Numbered from the stretch's first letter, positions 33,765-43,750 are shown. The stretch: 64,000 nt of DNA from Vibrio splendidus 12E03 (GCF_000272105.2 NZ_AJZD02000183.1:62001-126000); one strand, 5' to 3'. Numbers and translations are program-made. Notes: generated by a model from the letters alone, not told the origin.

Positions 33765-36110
33765 ATGACGACAACAACGCATATTCTTGGCTACCCACGT
33801 ATCGGCGAAAAACGCGAACTTAAATTCACACTAGAGAAGTACTGGCGCGGCGAGATTGGTCAATCTGAGCTCAAGCAGCTCGGCAGCGAATTGAGAAATC
33901 GTAACTGGAATGTACAAGCCGACGCGAATCTAAGCTTTGCAACTGCGGGTGACTTCGCATGGTACGACCATGTTCTAACAACGACGTTACTTCTAGGCCA
34001 TGTACCTAAGCGTCACGCTGGTGGATCAGAAGATGAAAAAGCCTTCCCAGATTTAGATACCTTGTTCCGCGTTGGTCGCGGGCAATCTCAAAAGCAGCCA
34101 ACCTGTTGTGGCGGGAAACATGGTCCAGAAAGTGCCAAAGATGGTACCGCAGCATCTGACATGACCAAGTGGTTCAATACAAACTATCACTACATTGTTC
34201 CTGAGTTCAGTAAAGATGATTCGTTTGAAGTGAGCTGGCCGCAACTGTTTGACGAAGTGAGTGAAGCGATTAAAGCGGGGCATAAAGTGAAGCCAGTTCT
34301 TCTCGGCCCGCTGTCTTACTTATATCTCGGCAAAGAAGTGGAAGAGGGCTTTGACCGTTTAACCTTGCTCCCACGTTTGCTTACCGCTTACCAAGCAATT
34401 CTGGCAAAACTGGCCAAGTTGGGTGTTGAGTGGGTTCAAATCGATGAACCTATCCTTTCTCTGGAACTTGAAACTAAGTGGGCAGATTCATTCAAATTGG
34501 CTTATCAGGTGATTCAAGGTGATGTGAAGCTACTCCTTACCACGTACTTTGATTCTGTGACTGATACGTTAGACAAAATTGTAGAACTGCCCGTCAACGG
34601 CTTACACATCGACTTAGCTGCTGCGCCGCAGCAACTCGATGAAGTGGTGAATAAGCTACCTGAAGATTGGGTGCTTTCTGCGGGTGCAATCAATGGACGC
34701 AATGTTTGGCGAGCCGACTTAGCCGCGCAGCTTGAGTTGCTGCAACCTGTGAAAGACAAGCTAGGCGATAAACTATGGGTCGCAAGTTCATGTTCACTGC
34801 TGCATAGCCCGGTTGACCTTGAGTTAGAAGAGACGCTTAGTGAAGAAGTGAAGAGTTGGTTTGCCTTTGCAAAACAGAAAGTGACAGAGGTGAGCTTATT
34901 GGGTGCGGCGTTAGACGGCGACCAAAATGCCATTTTAGCGTGTGAGACTTACAGCCAACCGATTGTTGCACGCAAGAGCGCGACTCATGTGAACAAGCCG
35001 CAAGTTCAAGCTCGTCTTAGCACGATTACTAAAGCGCTAGCAGAGCGCACTGCTCCATACGCAGAACGTGCCGCGCACCAGTCTGAGGTGTTGGGTTTAC
35101 CGTTACTGCCAACTACAACCATTGGTTCGTTCCCACAGACAGGCGAGATCCGTGTTCAACGTAGCGCTTACCGCACTGGCAAACTCAGTGAAGCGGAATA
35201 TAACACTGCATTGAAAGGCCATATTGCGGATGCCGTTAAACGTCAAGAAGCACTGGATTTGGATGTGCTTGTTCATGGCGAAGCTGAACGTAACGACATG
35301 GTGGAGTACTTCGCAGAAAACCTAGCAGGCTTTCAAACCACTAAGTTTGGTTGGGTACAAAGCTATGGCTCACGCTGCGTGAAGCCGGCGATTGTGGTCG
35401 CGGATATTGAACGAGAAAAACCAATGACGGTGGAATGGTCGACCTATGCCCAATCTCTGACCTCGAAGCAGATGAAAGGGATGCTGACAGGCCCAGTCAC
35501 TATCTTATGTTGGACATTCCCACGTGAAGACATCTCACGTAAAGAGATCACTAATCAACTGGCGTTTGCTCTGCGAGATGAAGTGTCTGATTTGCAAGAC
35601 GCGGGCATCAACATTATCCAAATCGATGAACCAGCGATTCGTGAAGGTTTGCCACTGAAAAAGCGCGACCACGCAGAATACCTAGAGTGGGCGGTTGATG
35701 CCTTTAAGATCTCAGCGGCGAGTGCGAAACCTGAAACTCAAATCCATACCCATATGTGTTACAGCGAGTTCAACGAGATCATTGATTCAGTAGCCGCGCT
35801 AGATGCCGATGTGATTACTATTGAGACTTCTCGCTCGAACATGGAACTGCTGAAAGCATTTGAAGAGTTCAACTACCCGAATGCGATTGGACCTGGTGTT
35901 TACGATATTCACTCACCAAACATTCCTTCAGAAGAGTGGATTGTTGATTTACTTAAGAAAGCGGCAGAGAAAATTCCAGCAGAACGTTTGTGGGCAAACC
36001 CTGATTGCGGGCTGAAGACGCGTAATTGGGCAGAGACGGAAGCGGCGCTGACTAATTTAGTTTCGGCGACTAAGGCACTGCGCAAAGAGTGGGAATCAAC
36101 CGAGGCATAA
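33765..36110 (+). CDS. metE: Cobalamin-independent methionine synthase
   Basis: A 781-residue cytoplasmic enzyme that methylates homocysteine from 5-methyltetrahydropteroyl-triglutamate. The C-terminal barrel has the zinc ligands HMCYSEFN (His, Cys), the Glu in ITIETSRS and the Cys in NPDCGLKTR, all intact. An insertion of about 13 residues relative to E. coli at residues 108-127 carries a CC..H cluster (TCCGGKH). ATG 33765 has AAGGA upstream. Divergent from metR; MetJ-like boxes in the gap suggest repression by S-adenosylmethionine as well as activation by MetR. Confidence 0.96.
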   Translation: MTTTTHILGYPRIGEKRELKFTLEKYWRGEIGQSELKQLGSELRNRNWNVQADANLSFATAGDFAWYDHVLTTTLLLGHVPKRHAGGSEDEKAFPDLDTLFRVGRGQSQKQPTCCGGKHGPESAKDGTAASDMTKWFNTNYHYIVPEFSKDDSFEVSWPQLFDEVSEAIKAGHKVKPVLLGPLSYLYLGKEVEEGFDRLTLLPRLLTAYQAILAKLAKLGVEWVQIDEPILSLELETKWADSFKLAYQVIQGDVKLLLTTYFDSVTDTLDKIVELPVNGLHIDLAAAPQQLDEVVNKLPEDWVLSAGAINGRNVWRADLAAQLELLQPVKDKLGDKLWVASSCSLLHSPVDLELEETLSEEVKSWFAFAKQKVTEVSLLGAALDGDQNAILACETYSQPIVARKSATHVNKPQVQARLSTITKALAERTAPYAERAAHQSEVLGLPLLPTTTIGSFPQTGEIRVQRSAYRTGKLSEAEYNTALKGHIADAVKRQEALDLDVLVHGEAERNDMVEYFAENLAGFQTTKFGWVQSYGSRCVKPAIVVADIEREKPMTVEWSTYAQSLTSKQMKGMLTGPVTILCWTFPREDISRKEITNQLAFALRDEVSDLQDAGINIIQIDEPAIREGLPLKKRDHAEYLEWAVDAFKISAASAKPETQIHTHMCYSEFNEIIDSVAALDADVITIETSRSNMELLKAFEEFNYPNAIGPGVYDIHSPNIPSEEWIVDLLKKAAEKIPAERLWANPDCGLKTRNWAETEAALTNLVSATKALRKEWESTEA

Positions 36111-36142
36111 TTCAGTCTAGGATTTAGATTGCTTCATAAAAC

Positions 36143-36172
36143 AAAGGCCTCGCAAATGCGAGGCCTTCTGGT
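36143..36172 (+). terminator. Terminator after metE
   Basis: AAGGCCTCGCA (36144-36154) pairs with TGCGAGGCCTT (36157-36167). The T-tract is interrupted, so efficiency may be moderate. Confidence 0.7.
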
Positions 36173-36193
36173 TTTATACTTGCTCGGTCGAAT

Positions 36194-36589
36194 CTAGCTG
36201 CTGCTCTGACACGTCTCTTTGCTGATCAACTTCTCAACCATCAGTTGTCCGCGAGTGTTGCGAATCTTGATGTTGTAAGCCAAGCCCATATCGAGGTTTG
36301 CTCTCACTTCAGAGTTGGTGCAGTAGCTATTCACACTCATGTCTACAACTTGGTTTAAAGGCTTAGCACCTTTTGCATCTTGGTTGTAGATCATCATGAT
36401 TTCGATAACCGTGTTTTTTGCTAGCACGCGCATGACCGACAGTGGGCCATACTCAATCGGCAGGCCTGCAGATAAAACGCCAGCTCGGTGCTGCGCCATC
36501 ATCTCTAGCTGTCTTTGTTCGTCTTGCTCACTTGAAGCACAGCCTGCAAGCAGAGCTAAAGCCAGTGAGCCAATAATCCATTTTTTCAC
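36194..36589 (-). CDS. gspS2: GspS-beta/AspS-type secretin pilotin lipoprotein
   Basis: A 131-residue lipoprotein (lipobox LLAGC, Cys17). The middle and end, with SYCTNSEVRANLDMGLAYNI and KETC, match the disulfide-forming cysteines and spacing of the AspS/YghG pilotins that carry the type II secretion secretin to the outer membrane. In Vibrio cholerae the AspS gene also lies next to metE, which supports the call. The start is GTG at 36589, one base after the yciI stop, so translation is coupled. The secretion genes themselves are elsewhere. Confidence 0.75.
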   Translation of the reverse strand: MKKWIIGSLALALLAGCASSEQDEQRQLEMMAQHRAGVLSAGLPIEYGPLSVMRVLAKNTVIEIMMIYNQDAKGAKPLNQVVDMSVNSYCTNSEVRANLDMGLAYNIKIRNTRGQLMVEKLISKETCQSSS

Positions 36590-36590
36590 G

Positions 36591-36887
36591 TTAAAATACT
36601 TTTTTGAATGGTTTTACAATCACATTTTGGTAAACGCCAGCATCAATGTACGGGTCAGCGTCTGCCCATGCTTGTGCATCTTCCAAAGAGTTAAATTCAG
36701 CAATCACAGTTGAACCTGTAAAGCCCGCTTCGCCAGGGTTATCTGAGTCAATAGCTGGCATTGGACCCGCTGTTAACAGTCGGCCTTCATCGTGAAGTGT
36801 TTGTAGGCGTTCTAGATGTTGTGGGCGAACACTTAGGCGTTTTTCTAATGAATTTTCGACGTCTTGAGAAAAAATCACGTACCACAT
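36591..36887 (-). CDS. yciI: YciI-family protein
   Basis: A 98-residue YciI-like dimeric alpha-beta barrel protein ([31 protein letters not shown] with the His/Asp pattern of the family). The biochemical role is unknown. Its stop is followed after one base by the GTG start of the pilotin gene, so the two are co-transcribed. Confidence 0.88.
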   Translation of the reverse strand: MWYVIFSQDVENSLEKRLSVRPQHLERLQTLHDEGRLLTAGPMPAIDSDNPGEAGFTGSTVIAEFNSLEDAQAWADADPYIDAGVYQNVIVKPFKKVF

Positions 36888-37016
36888 ATTGAGATATCCT
36901 TATTTTACTTCACTAAATTTGGGGCGTTTAAATTCGCTATCTTGCTAATTTACGCGAACTAATTGGTATTGGAAGGGCTAATGATAAGAAATTGTGAATT
37001 GGTGCGAGAGAGTTGT

Positions 37017-37056
37017 ATGGTCTTTAGCAATTTCATTTATAAAAACTAAAGACCAT
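37017..37056. other. Stem-loop between yciA and yciI
   Basis: ATGGTCTTTAG (37017-37027) pairs perfectly with CTAAAGACCAT (37046-37056) around an 18-base loop, 27 bases after the yciA stop. No adjacent U-tract; a partial terminator or processing site. Confidence 0.5.
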
Positions 37057-37082
37057 CGATGCCACACGCTTAATATATGGTG

Positions 37083-37481
37083 TTATTTGTTGATTGGGCG
37101 AGGCTTCCCACTTTCATCAACCGCAACGTAGTTGAATGTCGCGCCACATACCTTGTAGCGGTCACCAATACCGTGGTCAAGTACAGGCTTAACCCATACC
37201 TCTAGGTCGATATTCATCGAGCTGCGACCAATCTTAGTGCAGTCACCATAAACGCACACAACATCACCCACAGAAACCGGCTGTTTGAACTCGATACTCG
37301 ATACTGAAACCGTGACTATCTTGCCGTTAGAGATCTCTTTTGCCAGTATGCCGCCAGCAAGGTCAAGCTGAGACATTATCCAACCACCGAAAATCTGGCC
37401 CGCTGCATTTGTATCAGAAGGCATCGCTAATGTGCGAAGAAGTAAAGAACCAATCGGGTTCAAAGTTGATTGAATAGTCAT
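37083..37481 (-). CDS. yciA: Acyl-CoA thioesterase YciA
   Basis: A 132-residue hot-dog-fold thioesterase that hydrolyses a range of acyl-CoAs. The conserved start (GSLLLRTLAMPSDTNAAGQI, then FGGWIMSQLDLAGG) contains the catalytic Asp region. Slightly basic soluble protein. It lies between yciB and yciI on the same strand, as in other vibrios, and is probably transcribed apart from yciI because of the hairpin behind it. Confidence 0.93.
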   Translation of the reverse strand: MTIQSTLNPIGSLLLRTLAMPSDTNAAGQIFGGWIMSQLDLAGGILAKEISNGKIVTVSVSSIEFKQPVSVGDVVCVYGDCTKIGRSSMNIDLEVWVKPVLDHGIGDRYKVCGATFNYVAVDESGKPRPINK

Positions 37482-37669
37482 TGTCGTACTCTTAATGGTA
37501 TTGATTGTTTTATATAAAAATAGATGTGTTTACGAGACTCGCGGTGGTCGAATTTTTAACGTCTTCACCGAACACAAATAATCAGTGGCCAATGATCGCG
37601 AGTATCATTGGCCAATCGCATATTGATAATAATTGTATCAAATAGGGTATGAGGACTCATCCCTAAGGG

Positions 37670-38236
37670 CTATTTCTCGTCGGTATTATTATCCGTTAAC
37701 TCTTTTTGCTGGTCTTTTGGTAGATGCTTATAGATGTATACACCCGTAAGTAAAGTGAAGAGCAAGGTAGCGATGAGCAAACCAAACACTTTGAAGTTAA
37801 CCCAAACATCCAACGGTAGGCTGAAAGCAACGTAAACGTTGAGAACGGCACATAGAGTAAAGAATAGAGTCCATGCCCAGTTGATCTTGCCCCATACCGA
37901 ATCAGGCAGTGTGATCTCTTTGCCTAACATACCTTTAATCGCTGATTTGCCCATGATGTGACTGACCGTCAGACCAATAGCAAACAGTGCGTAAACGATG
38001 GTGACTTTCCATTTAATGAAGTTGTCATCGTGCAAGAAGATGGTCATGCCACCAAATACGGCAACCATTAGAAAGGTGATGACCTGCATTTTTTCGACTT
38101 TCTTGTAGATGAAGTACGTCATAATAATTTGAACTGCAGAGGCAACGATCAAAGCACCGGTCGCGGTATAGATGTCGTACATCTTATAAAGCGCAAAGAA
38201 AATAATGAGAGGAATGAAATCAAGAATTTGTTTCAT
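37670..38236 (-). CDS. yciB: Septation protein A / intracellular septation membrane protein YciB
   Basis: A 188-residue inner-membrane protein with about five helices, starting [18 protein letters not shown] and containing [20 protein letters not shown], family hallmarks. YciB interacts with cell elongation and division proteins and affects envelope integrity; its precise job is unclear. The tail after residue 170 is acidic (TDNNTDEK). Confidence 0.93.
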   Translation of the reverse strand: MKQILDFIPLIIFFALYKMYDIYTATGALIVASAVQIIMTYFIYKKVEKMQVITFLMVAVFGGMTIFLHDDNFIKWKVTIVYALFAIGLTVSHIMGKSAIKGMLGKEITLPDSVWGKINWAWTLFFTLCAVLNVYVAFSLPLDVWVNFKVFGLLIATLLFTLLTGVYIYKHLPKDQQKELTDNNTDEK

Positions 38237-38369
38237 GAGACACTGACTATCCAGTTAGTTGAGTTGATGACAGTCTAACGAAAACTGTCTCGATGCTAAA
38301 TAGCCCGAGACAATTGGGTGCCAATTAATTCAATCTAACCGCTCATCGTGTTTTACGAGTTTTAACAGT

Positions 38370-38618
38370 TTATCGCATTGACGAGGTTTGGTAGCGAGGT
38401 ATCAGCTTCTTGATGTCTTCAAGGTAACCTTCGCTTTTCAAGCTGTCTAAGGTGTTTTCGAGTTCTTGTTCGCTCATGGCAAAACACGTCGATTTACCGG
38501 TCGTTAAGTCGAGATACTCGTGATATTCACGTTCTGTGAAGTGGCCAATTCTGTCCATTAATAATGTTTTAATTCCATGGTGAATCAAGCCGTAATACGT
38601 ATGTCTTTGTAAGGTCAT
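38370..38618 (-). CDS. Small protein of unknown function, weakly GemA-like
   Basis: An 82-residue soluble protein I do not recognise with confidence. The pattern YYGLIHHGIKTLLMDRIG followed by TEREYHEYLDLTTGKSTC and a Leu-rich helix resembles the phage Mu GemA-type domain (DUF1018), which ends in a similar TGKxS-x-L-x-L motif. No other phage gene is near, so it may be a domesticated relative or a chance similarity. It has an AGGA-type site 7 bases before the ATG. Confidence 0.6.
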   Translation of the reverse strand: MTLQRHTYYGLIHHGIKTLLMDRIGHFTEREYHEYLDLTTGKSTCFAMSEQELENTLDSLKSEGYLEDIKKLIPRYQTSSMR

Positions 38619-38903
38619 AGCCTATCCTCCGTGACAAGCTGCAGTGAAACTGTTGCAACCTGCTGTATATTGGTTGGGTTATCTATGACAAAGCAATTCG
38701 AATGCCATTTTCTCCAACTGAACAGAATAAATACCCGACTAAATAGAATTGAACTTCTTTTCAAATAGTTAAAGGAAGGTACGTTCTATTCTCTGACAAT
38801 CAATACGAAACAGACCTCAAATAGTTTCATTTTGAGAACGGTAAAATTCTCATTATGACGCTCTACTACCGCTTATAGTGTGAGCCTTTCAACGGTGATG
38901 CCG

Positions 38904-39791
38904 CTAATCGACCAGCCAATCAACCAGCGTAGATAAGGATGTATTTTGTCGATTCTTGGGTTGCAGCAAGAAGTAACCATTTCCAGAGAAGACACTGCCT
39001 TCGCTCACTTTCACCAATCTACCCAAATCAATATCTTGCTTGGCCAGCGTGATGTCGCCAATGGCAATACCAAACCCTTGAATGGCGGCGTTCATCGCTT
39101 GATCGAGTGTCGCGAATTGTTGGTTGTTCTTGCTTGAAAGGTCGTGGCTGCCTATGTGTTCTAACCAAAGTCGCCAATCACTTTGCTCGTTGTTGGCGTG
39201 TAGCCAAGTGTATTGGGCAAGCTTGTGTGGCTTGATGATGGTCGACGCGTCGTTGACAAGATGGTTCTGCGTAATGCTTTGTGCTTGGCAAACGGGCGCT
39301 AGCTGCTCGTTAAACAATAATTGGCTGACAATCGATTGTTGGTTTGGCTTCTTACCATAGGTAATTACGGCGTCAAACGGATCAAAGCTTGGTTCGAAGA
39401 CGTGCTTGATGGTCGACGTGAGTTCGACATCAATTTCGGGATAGGCTTGCTGAAAAGACATCAACTTAGGTAGTAACCAAGAGGTAATACAGCTCGGTGC
39501 GTTGAGTTTGATCTTAGAGGGAGAACTTGCGACTTGATTGAGAGCCGATTGCAGTTGATGAATCGTTCCTTGTATCAGGGGAACCAGTTCTTCTCCTTTC
39601 GGCGTTAAAGACAATCCTCGAGCATGGCGATAGAAGAGATCACAGCCAAGGCTTTCTTCAAACGACAATATCTGACGACTTACTGCACCTTGCGTAACAT
39701 TGAGCTCATGTGCCGCTCGCGTAAAGTTGAGATGCCTTGCCGTCGACAAGAACGCGAGCAAGGTTTTAGTTGAAGGAAGTGTGCGATTCAT
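38904..39791 (-). CDS. LysR-family regulator, GcvA-like
   Basis: A 295-residue regulator with N-terminal helix-turn-helix (LLAFLSTARHLNFTRAAHEL and VTQGAVSRQI) and a periplasmic-type sensor domain. Within the family the VTQGAVSRQI helix is typical of the GcvA/AmpR branch. It is divergent from the HisC-paralogue/binding-protein pair, 181 bp away, and a 17-bp near-palindrome AATCATCATTTGTGATT (39878-39894) in that gap is a candidate site. The inducer is unknown; an amino acid is likely from context. Confidence 0.87.
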   Translation of the reverse strand: MNRTLPSTKTLLAFLSTARHLNFTRAAHELNVTQGAVSRQILSFEESLGCDLFYRHARGLSLTPKGEELVPLIQGTIHQLQSALNQVASSPSKIKLNAPSCITSWLLPKLMSFQQAYPEIDVELTSTIKHVFEPSFDPFDAVITYGKKPNQQSIVSQLLFNEQLAPVCQAQSITQNHLVNDASTIIKPHKLAQYTWLHANNEQSDWRLWLEHIGSHDLSSKNNQQFATLDQAMNAAIQGFGIAIGDITLAKQDIDLGRLVKVSEGSVFSGNGYFLLQPKNRQNTSLSTLVDWLVD

Positions 39792-39877
39792 ATCTTTACC
39801 TATGACTTTTTATCATGGCTATTATGTGATTATTTCGATTCATTTATCAATAGTGTTCTGTTTGAATGTAAATACTT

Positions 39878-39894
39878 AATCATCATTTGTGATT
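39878..39894. promoter_or_regulatory. Candidate LysR-type operator
   Basis: AATCA and TGATT flank a 7-bp centre in the gap between the divergent LysR-type gene and the aminotransferase gene. Confidence 0.4.
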
Positions 39895-39972
39895 CAATAT
39901 GTGTATAAGTCACATTTTTTGAATATGAAGGCAGTGGTGAAGACATTGTGATTTTGTGAAAGGGATAGCTTC

Positions 39973-41115
39973 TTGACATCTTTTATCGATAGTTTAGTAC
40001 CTCAGGCTGTAAAAAAATTAATACCTTATCAATCAGCAAGAAGAATTGGCGGTGATGGACGTGTCTGGCTAAACGCCAATGAATTGGAAAGCTCGCTGTT
40101 TCAAGGAGAAGTAAGTCACAACCGATACCCAGACTTCTTACCACAAGATATTGCTAAGGCTTACCAAGATTACTGTGGCACTGATGCTGCGACTGTTGCC
40201 GTTCGTGGCGCCGATGAAGCGATTGATTTGCTGATCAGAACATTCTGTAAACCGGCAAGCGACAACATACTTATCTGTTCACCCACGTATGCGATGTATG
40301 AGTTTTGCGCCGATGCATTGGCGATTAATACCTTGGACTCTCCATTGCAGCAAGATTTCAGCCTGAACGTCGCTGATATCGTGAATAAGGCAGAGCTGGC
40401 GAATATCGTGTTTCTTTGCTCACCAAACAACCCAACGGGTAATGTGATTCCTAAATCGGATTTGATTCAGGTACTGGAAGGCACGATTGGAAAATCTCTA
40501 GTGGTAGTCGATGAAGCGTATATCGAGTTTGAACCACAAACGTCAGCGGTGAGCCTTATTGAGCGTTATCCGCATTTGGTAGTAATTCGCACCTTGTCTA
40601 AGGCGTTTGGACTGGCTGCGGTTCGTTGTGGTTTTATCTTAGCGAGTCAAAATGTGATGCAGTATGTTGCGAAGCTGATTCCACCTTATCCGATGCCGGA
40701 TTGCTCATCGCAAATCGTGTTAGACGCTTTGTCTGATGAACGAGTCTCAGTGATGCAAGACGCCACACAAAAGCTGGTCGAACTACGTAACTGGTTTGCT
40801 TGTGAGTTAACGCAGTTTGATTTCATCGAGTCTGTTTACCCTTCATCGACGAACTTTATTTTGCTGCGTCAAAAACCTGGGCATCAAGTGTTCAGTGTAT
40901 TGGCGAAGGATGGCATTGTGACAAGGAATCAAAACCACGAACCTGCTTTGCGTAACTGTGTACGAATCAGTATTGGTAGCCAAGAGAGCATGCTCGAAGT
41001 GATAACGTCATTTACACGTTACCAAACCGAATTAGAAAAGAATCAACAAAGTAAACAAGTTCAACAATCTCAACATAAAGAAACTCAATCTCAACTCGAT
41101 AAAAATCATATCTAG
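39973..41115 (+). CDS. HisC-like class I/II aminotransferase, paralogue outside the his operon
   Basis: A 380-residue PLP aminotransferase closely like histidinol-phosphate aminotransferase: PYQSARRIGGDGRVWLNANE, ADEAIDLLIRTFC, CSPNNPTGN, VVVDEAYIEF and the PLP lysine in RTLSKAFGLAAVRCGF. The C-terminal 25 residues are Gln/Lys-rich and unlike the family. It starts with TTG at 39973 (AGGG eight bases upstream). It lies apart from a his operon, beside a LysR regulator and an amino-acid binding protein, so it may act on another amino acid, such as histidine breakdown products or a dedicated amino acid. The function as true HisC is not established. Confidence 0.8.
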   Translation: MTSFIDSLVPQAVKKLIPYQSARRIGGDGRVWLNANELESSLFQGEVSHNRYPDFLPQDIAKAYQDYCGTDAATVAVRGADEAIDLLIRTFCKPASDNILICSPTYAMYEFCADALAINTLDSPLQQDFSLNVADIVNKAELANIVFLCSPNNPTGNVIPKSDLIQVLEGTIGKSLVVVDEAYIEFEPQTSAVSLIERYPHLVVIRTLSKAFGLAAVRCGFILASQNVMQYVAKLIPPYPMPDCSSQIVLDALSDERVSVMQDATQKLVELRNWFACELTQFDFIESVYPSSTNFILLRQKPGHQVFSVLAKDGIVTRNQNHEPALRNCVRISIGSQESMLEVITSFTRYQTELEKNQQSKQVQQSQHKETQSQLDKNHI

Positions 41116-41125
41116 GATGGCAATG

Positions 41126-41899
41126 ATGAAAAAGATAATACTAGGACTCGCTTGTGCGGCCGCTTTACTTGGTACAACGGTACAGGCGAAAGAAATCCGT
41201 TTGGCGTCAGACTTTACCTATCCGCCATTCAACTACAAAAACAGTGATGGTGTGCCTGTCGGGTTTGACATTGAGATAGCTGATGCCTTGTGTGAGCAAG
41301 CCAAACTCGATTGTACTTGGGTTTCACAAAGTTGGGACTCGCTAATTCCAAGTTTGCTGGCAAGAAAGTCAGATGTGATCATGGCTTCAATGCGTATTAC
41401 CGAAGAGCGTAAGCGCAAGATTTTGTTCACCGATAAGTATTACCAAACACCAGCCGTATTTGTTGCTGCCAAAAGTGCAAAGTTTGATATTGATAAGCAA
41501 GGCCTCGATGGTAAAACTATTGGAGTACAGCAAGGAACGATTCACGATCGCTACGTAACAGACAAGTTTGGGGATGTCGCAAATATTAAGCGTTATACCG
41601 GCCAAGATGAGGTGTATCTGGATCTGCAAAACGGTCGTCTAGATCTAACCTTCGGCAACTCAGATCAGCTGTCATTGGCTTTCTTAGACAAGAAAGAAGG
41701 TGAGGGTTTTGAATTCAAAGGCAAAGCAGTGACCGACAAAGCCTACATTGGCGAAGGCACGGCACTAGCGTTAAGAAAGCAGGATTCAAAACTGGCGAAA
41801 CAATTCAATGCCGCGATTGAAGAGATCAGAGCGAACGGTACTTACGACAAGATCGCCGCTAAGTACTTCACGTTTGATATCTACGGGGCTGATTTGTAA
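41126..41899 (+). CDS. Amino-acid ABC transporter binding protein (ArtJ/HisJ-like), no adjacent permease
   Basis: A 257-residue periplasmic protein of SBP family 3. The signal peptide ends near QA/KEIRLASDFTYPPFNYK, and MRITEERKRKILFTDKYYQT and KTIGVQQGT are typical of cationic amino-acid binding members. ATG 41126 has AGGA eight bases upstream; 41117 and 41123 are alternatives. It is co-transcribed with the aminotransferase gene (2-base gap to the first possible start) and lacks permease and ATPase genes nearby, so it may work with a transporter elsewhere. Confidence 0.85.
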   Translation: MKKIILGLACAAALLGTTVQAKEIRLASDFTYPPFNYKNSDGVPVGFDIEIADALCEQAKLDCTWVSQSWDSLIPSLLARKSDVIMASMRITEERKRKILFTDKYYQTPAVFVAAKSAKFDIDKQGLDGKTIGVQQGTIHDRYVTDKFGDVANIKRYTGQDEVYLDLQNGRLDLTFGNSDQLSLAFLDKKEGEGFEFKGKAVTDKAYIGEGTALALRKQDSKLAKQFNAAIEEIRANGTYDKIAAKYFTFDIYGADL

Positions 41900-41935
41900 T
41901 TCGTCTAACGCCTAAAAATTAGAACACCAAAAACA

Positions 41936-41969
41936 AAAATCCGAGGGCTGTAAGGCTCTCGGATTTTCT
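41936..41969 (+). terminator. Terminator after the binding-protein gene
   Basis: AAAATCCGAG and CTCGGATTTT arms with a GC-rich interior loop around TGTAAG. Confidence 0.75.
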
Positions 41970-42020
41970 AGTTTATGCTGGTGGTGTCAATTCAAGTCAC
42001 CACCAACTTAGCGCTTAATA

Positions 42021-43280
42021 TTACGCTTGCTGTTTTTGTAGCTCAGCTTCTTTCGCTTCGTCTTCGATTAGAGAATCAACGATGACTGCACATGCTGCAT
42101 CACCAGTGATGTTCAGAGCAGTACGGATCATGTCGAAGATACGGTCTAGAGCAAACAACAGAGGTAGACCTTCAATAGGTATACCAGCTGCTAGAAGAAC
42201 CGCAACCACTAGGAAAGAAGGACCTGGAACACCTGCTTGACCAACTGCGCCTAGCGTCGACGTTACGATGATAGCAACGTAAGCACCCATAGACAGGTCG
42301 ATGTTGAACAGCTGTGCGAAGAAGATAGCAACTAGGCCGTAGTAAATTGCATTACCAGACATGTTGATCGTCGCACCAAGTGGCAGAACGAATGAAGCCG
42401 TAGAGTTGCGAACGCCAAGTTCTTTCTCTACCGTTTCCATTGTTACTGGCAGTGTCGCCATTGAAGAGGCTGTTGATAGTGCAACCGCTTGAGGCTTCTT
42501 CATTGCCACTAGGAACTTCTTAGCTGAAGTCTTAGTGAAGATCTGAATCATCAGTGGGTAAGCAACAAAACCGAAGATCAGGATCGCAGCGATGTAAACA
42601 ACGAACAGTTTGAACACAACCATAAGTGCGCCAAAACCGAATGTACCAACTGCTTCTGCCATTAGGCCGAATACGCCAAGTGGTGCAATGATCATAACCT
42701 TGTTGATCATCCAAACCATAGCGTCAACAATCGCGTTTACGCCATTGATGATAGGATCACGTTTTTCTTTCGCTTGTTTAGAAATCGCAATACCGAAGAA
42801 TAAGCAGAAAACGAGAATTTGCAGAATGTTTGCTTCATTCAATGATTGGAAAACGTTGGTAGGGATCATGCCAGTGATGGTTGCCCAGAACGTTGGAAGT
42901 TCGCCTTTCGCAGCGTATTCAGAAGAGAACATGCCTTCTACGCCAGAAACATCGATACCACGACCCGGTTCGAATACTTCACCCATTACTAGCGCTAGCG
43001 CTACAGCAAGTGCAGACGTTAGTGCAAAGTAACCCAATGTAGTTACGCCGACTTTACCTGCAGATGAACTGTTGCCTAAACCAGCAGCACCTGAAATCAG
43101 TGCAACTGCGACTAGAGGGATAACCAACATCTTGATCAAGTTGATGAAGATAGCACCCAGTGGAGCGAACATAGTTGCGCTGTCACCCATCATCGCACCA
43201 ACTACAGTACCGACGATCATTGCAATAACGACTTGAACGCCGATGTTGCTTAGTAAACTCTTTTCTTTTAACACTTCCAT
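42021..43280 (-). CDS. Dicarboxylate/amino-acid:cation symporter (DAACS)
   Basis: A 419-residue inner-membrane transporter, about eight helices plus two re-entrant hairpins. The serine-rich hairpin region (ALSTASSMATLPVTME), NMSGNAIYYG and RTALNITGDAACA are the substrate-binding motifs of the GltP/DctA family. Aspartate, glutamate or C4-dicarboxylates are likely substrates; which is not readable. The start is set at 43280 (MEVLKEKSLL), where GAGG precedes; a longer form from 43340 adds 20 residues unlike the family. Confidence 0.87.
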   Translation of the reverse strand: MEVLKEKSLLSNIGVQVVIAMIVGTVVGAMMGDSATMFAPLGAIFINLIKMLVIPLVAVALISGAAGLGNSSSAGKVGVTTLGYFALTSALAVALALVMGEVFEPGRGIDVSGVEGMFSSEYAAKGELPTFWATITGMIPTNVFQSLNEANILQILVFCLFFGIAISKQAKEKRDPIINGVNAIVDAMVWMINKVMIIAPLGVFGLMAEAVGTFGFGALMVVFKLFVVYIAAILIFGFVAYPLMIQIFTKTSAKKFLVAMKKPQAVALSTASSMATLPVTMETVEKELGVRNSTASFVLPLGATINMSGNAIYYGLVAIFFAQLFNIDLSMGAYVAIIVTSTLGAVGQAGVPGPSFLVVAVLLAAGIPIEGLPLLFALDRIFDMIRTALNITGDAACAVIVDSLIEDEAKEAELQKQQA

Positions 43281-43750
43281 AACCTCTGTGCTACTAAATA
43301 TAAAAATCCCAGAACTACTCACCAATGTACGATGTACCATTGGATTAATATTTCGCGACGAGTTTTACACGTATCCTTTACATTTATCAATATGAGCAGA
43401 GGTGAAAGTCTCTGAAAAACAGGTGGTCTAATGTCATTTGTTGATTTTGCACAACAATGCAATCGTTTGCCTTGGTTTTTTATAGCGATGTTATTTGTTG
43501 AATTTATAAAAGCTTTTTCGCTGGAGGTTTTGTGAATGATTTACAATCGTTGGTGTTGAAAACGTCCCATTAACATTTTGATTTCATTTGCGAGTGTTTT
43601 TTGAGCGTTTGTGTTGGGGTAAATCCACAGGTACGTGTTGTGTGAAATTTAGCCTGAACTATGCTTAAGGTATCTATTTATTACCAAGATGTTACCTCTG
43701 CGCTTTAAATAAAACGTCTATCTAGCATCTCAGTTGTAAGGAGAGGGGCT
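43281..43750. other. Gene-free stretch before nfeD
   Basis: 470 bp between the divergent symporter and nfeD genes. It is AT-rich and contains a possible very short ORF near 43532-43573 with a GGAGG ribosome site. I see no strong hairpin or promoter signature. Confidence 0.55.
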
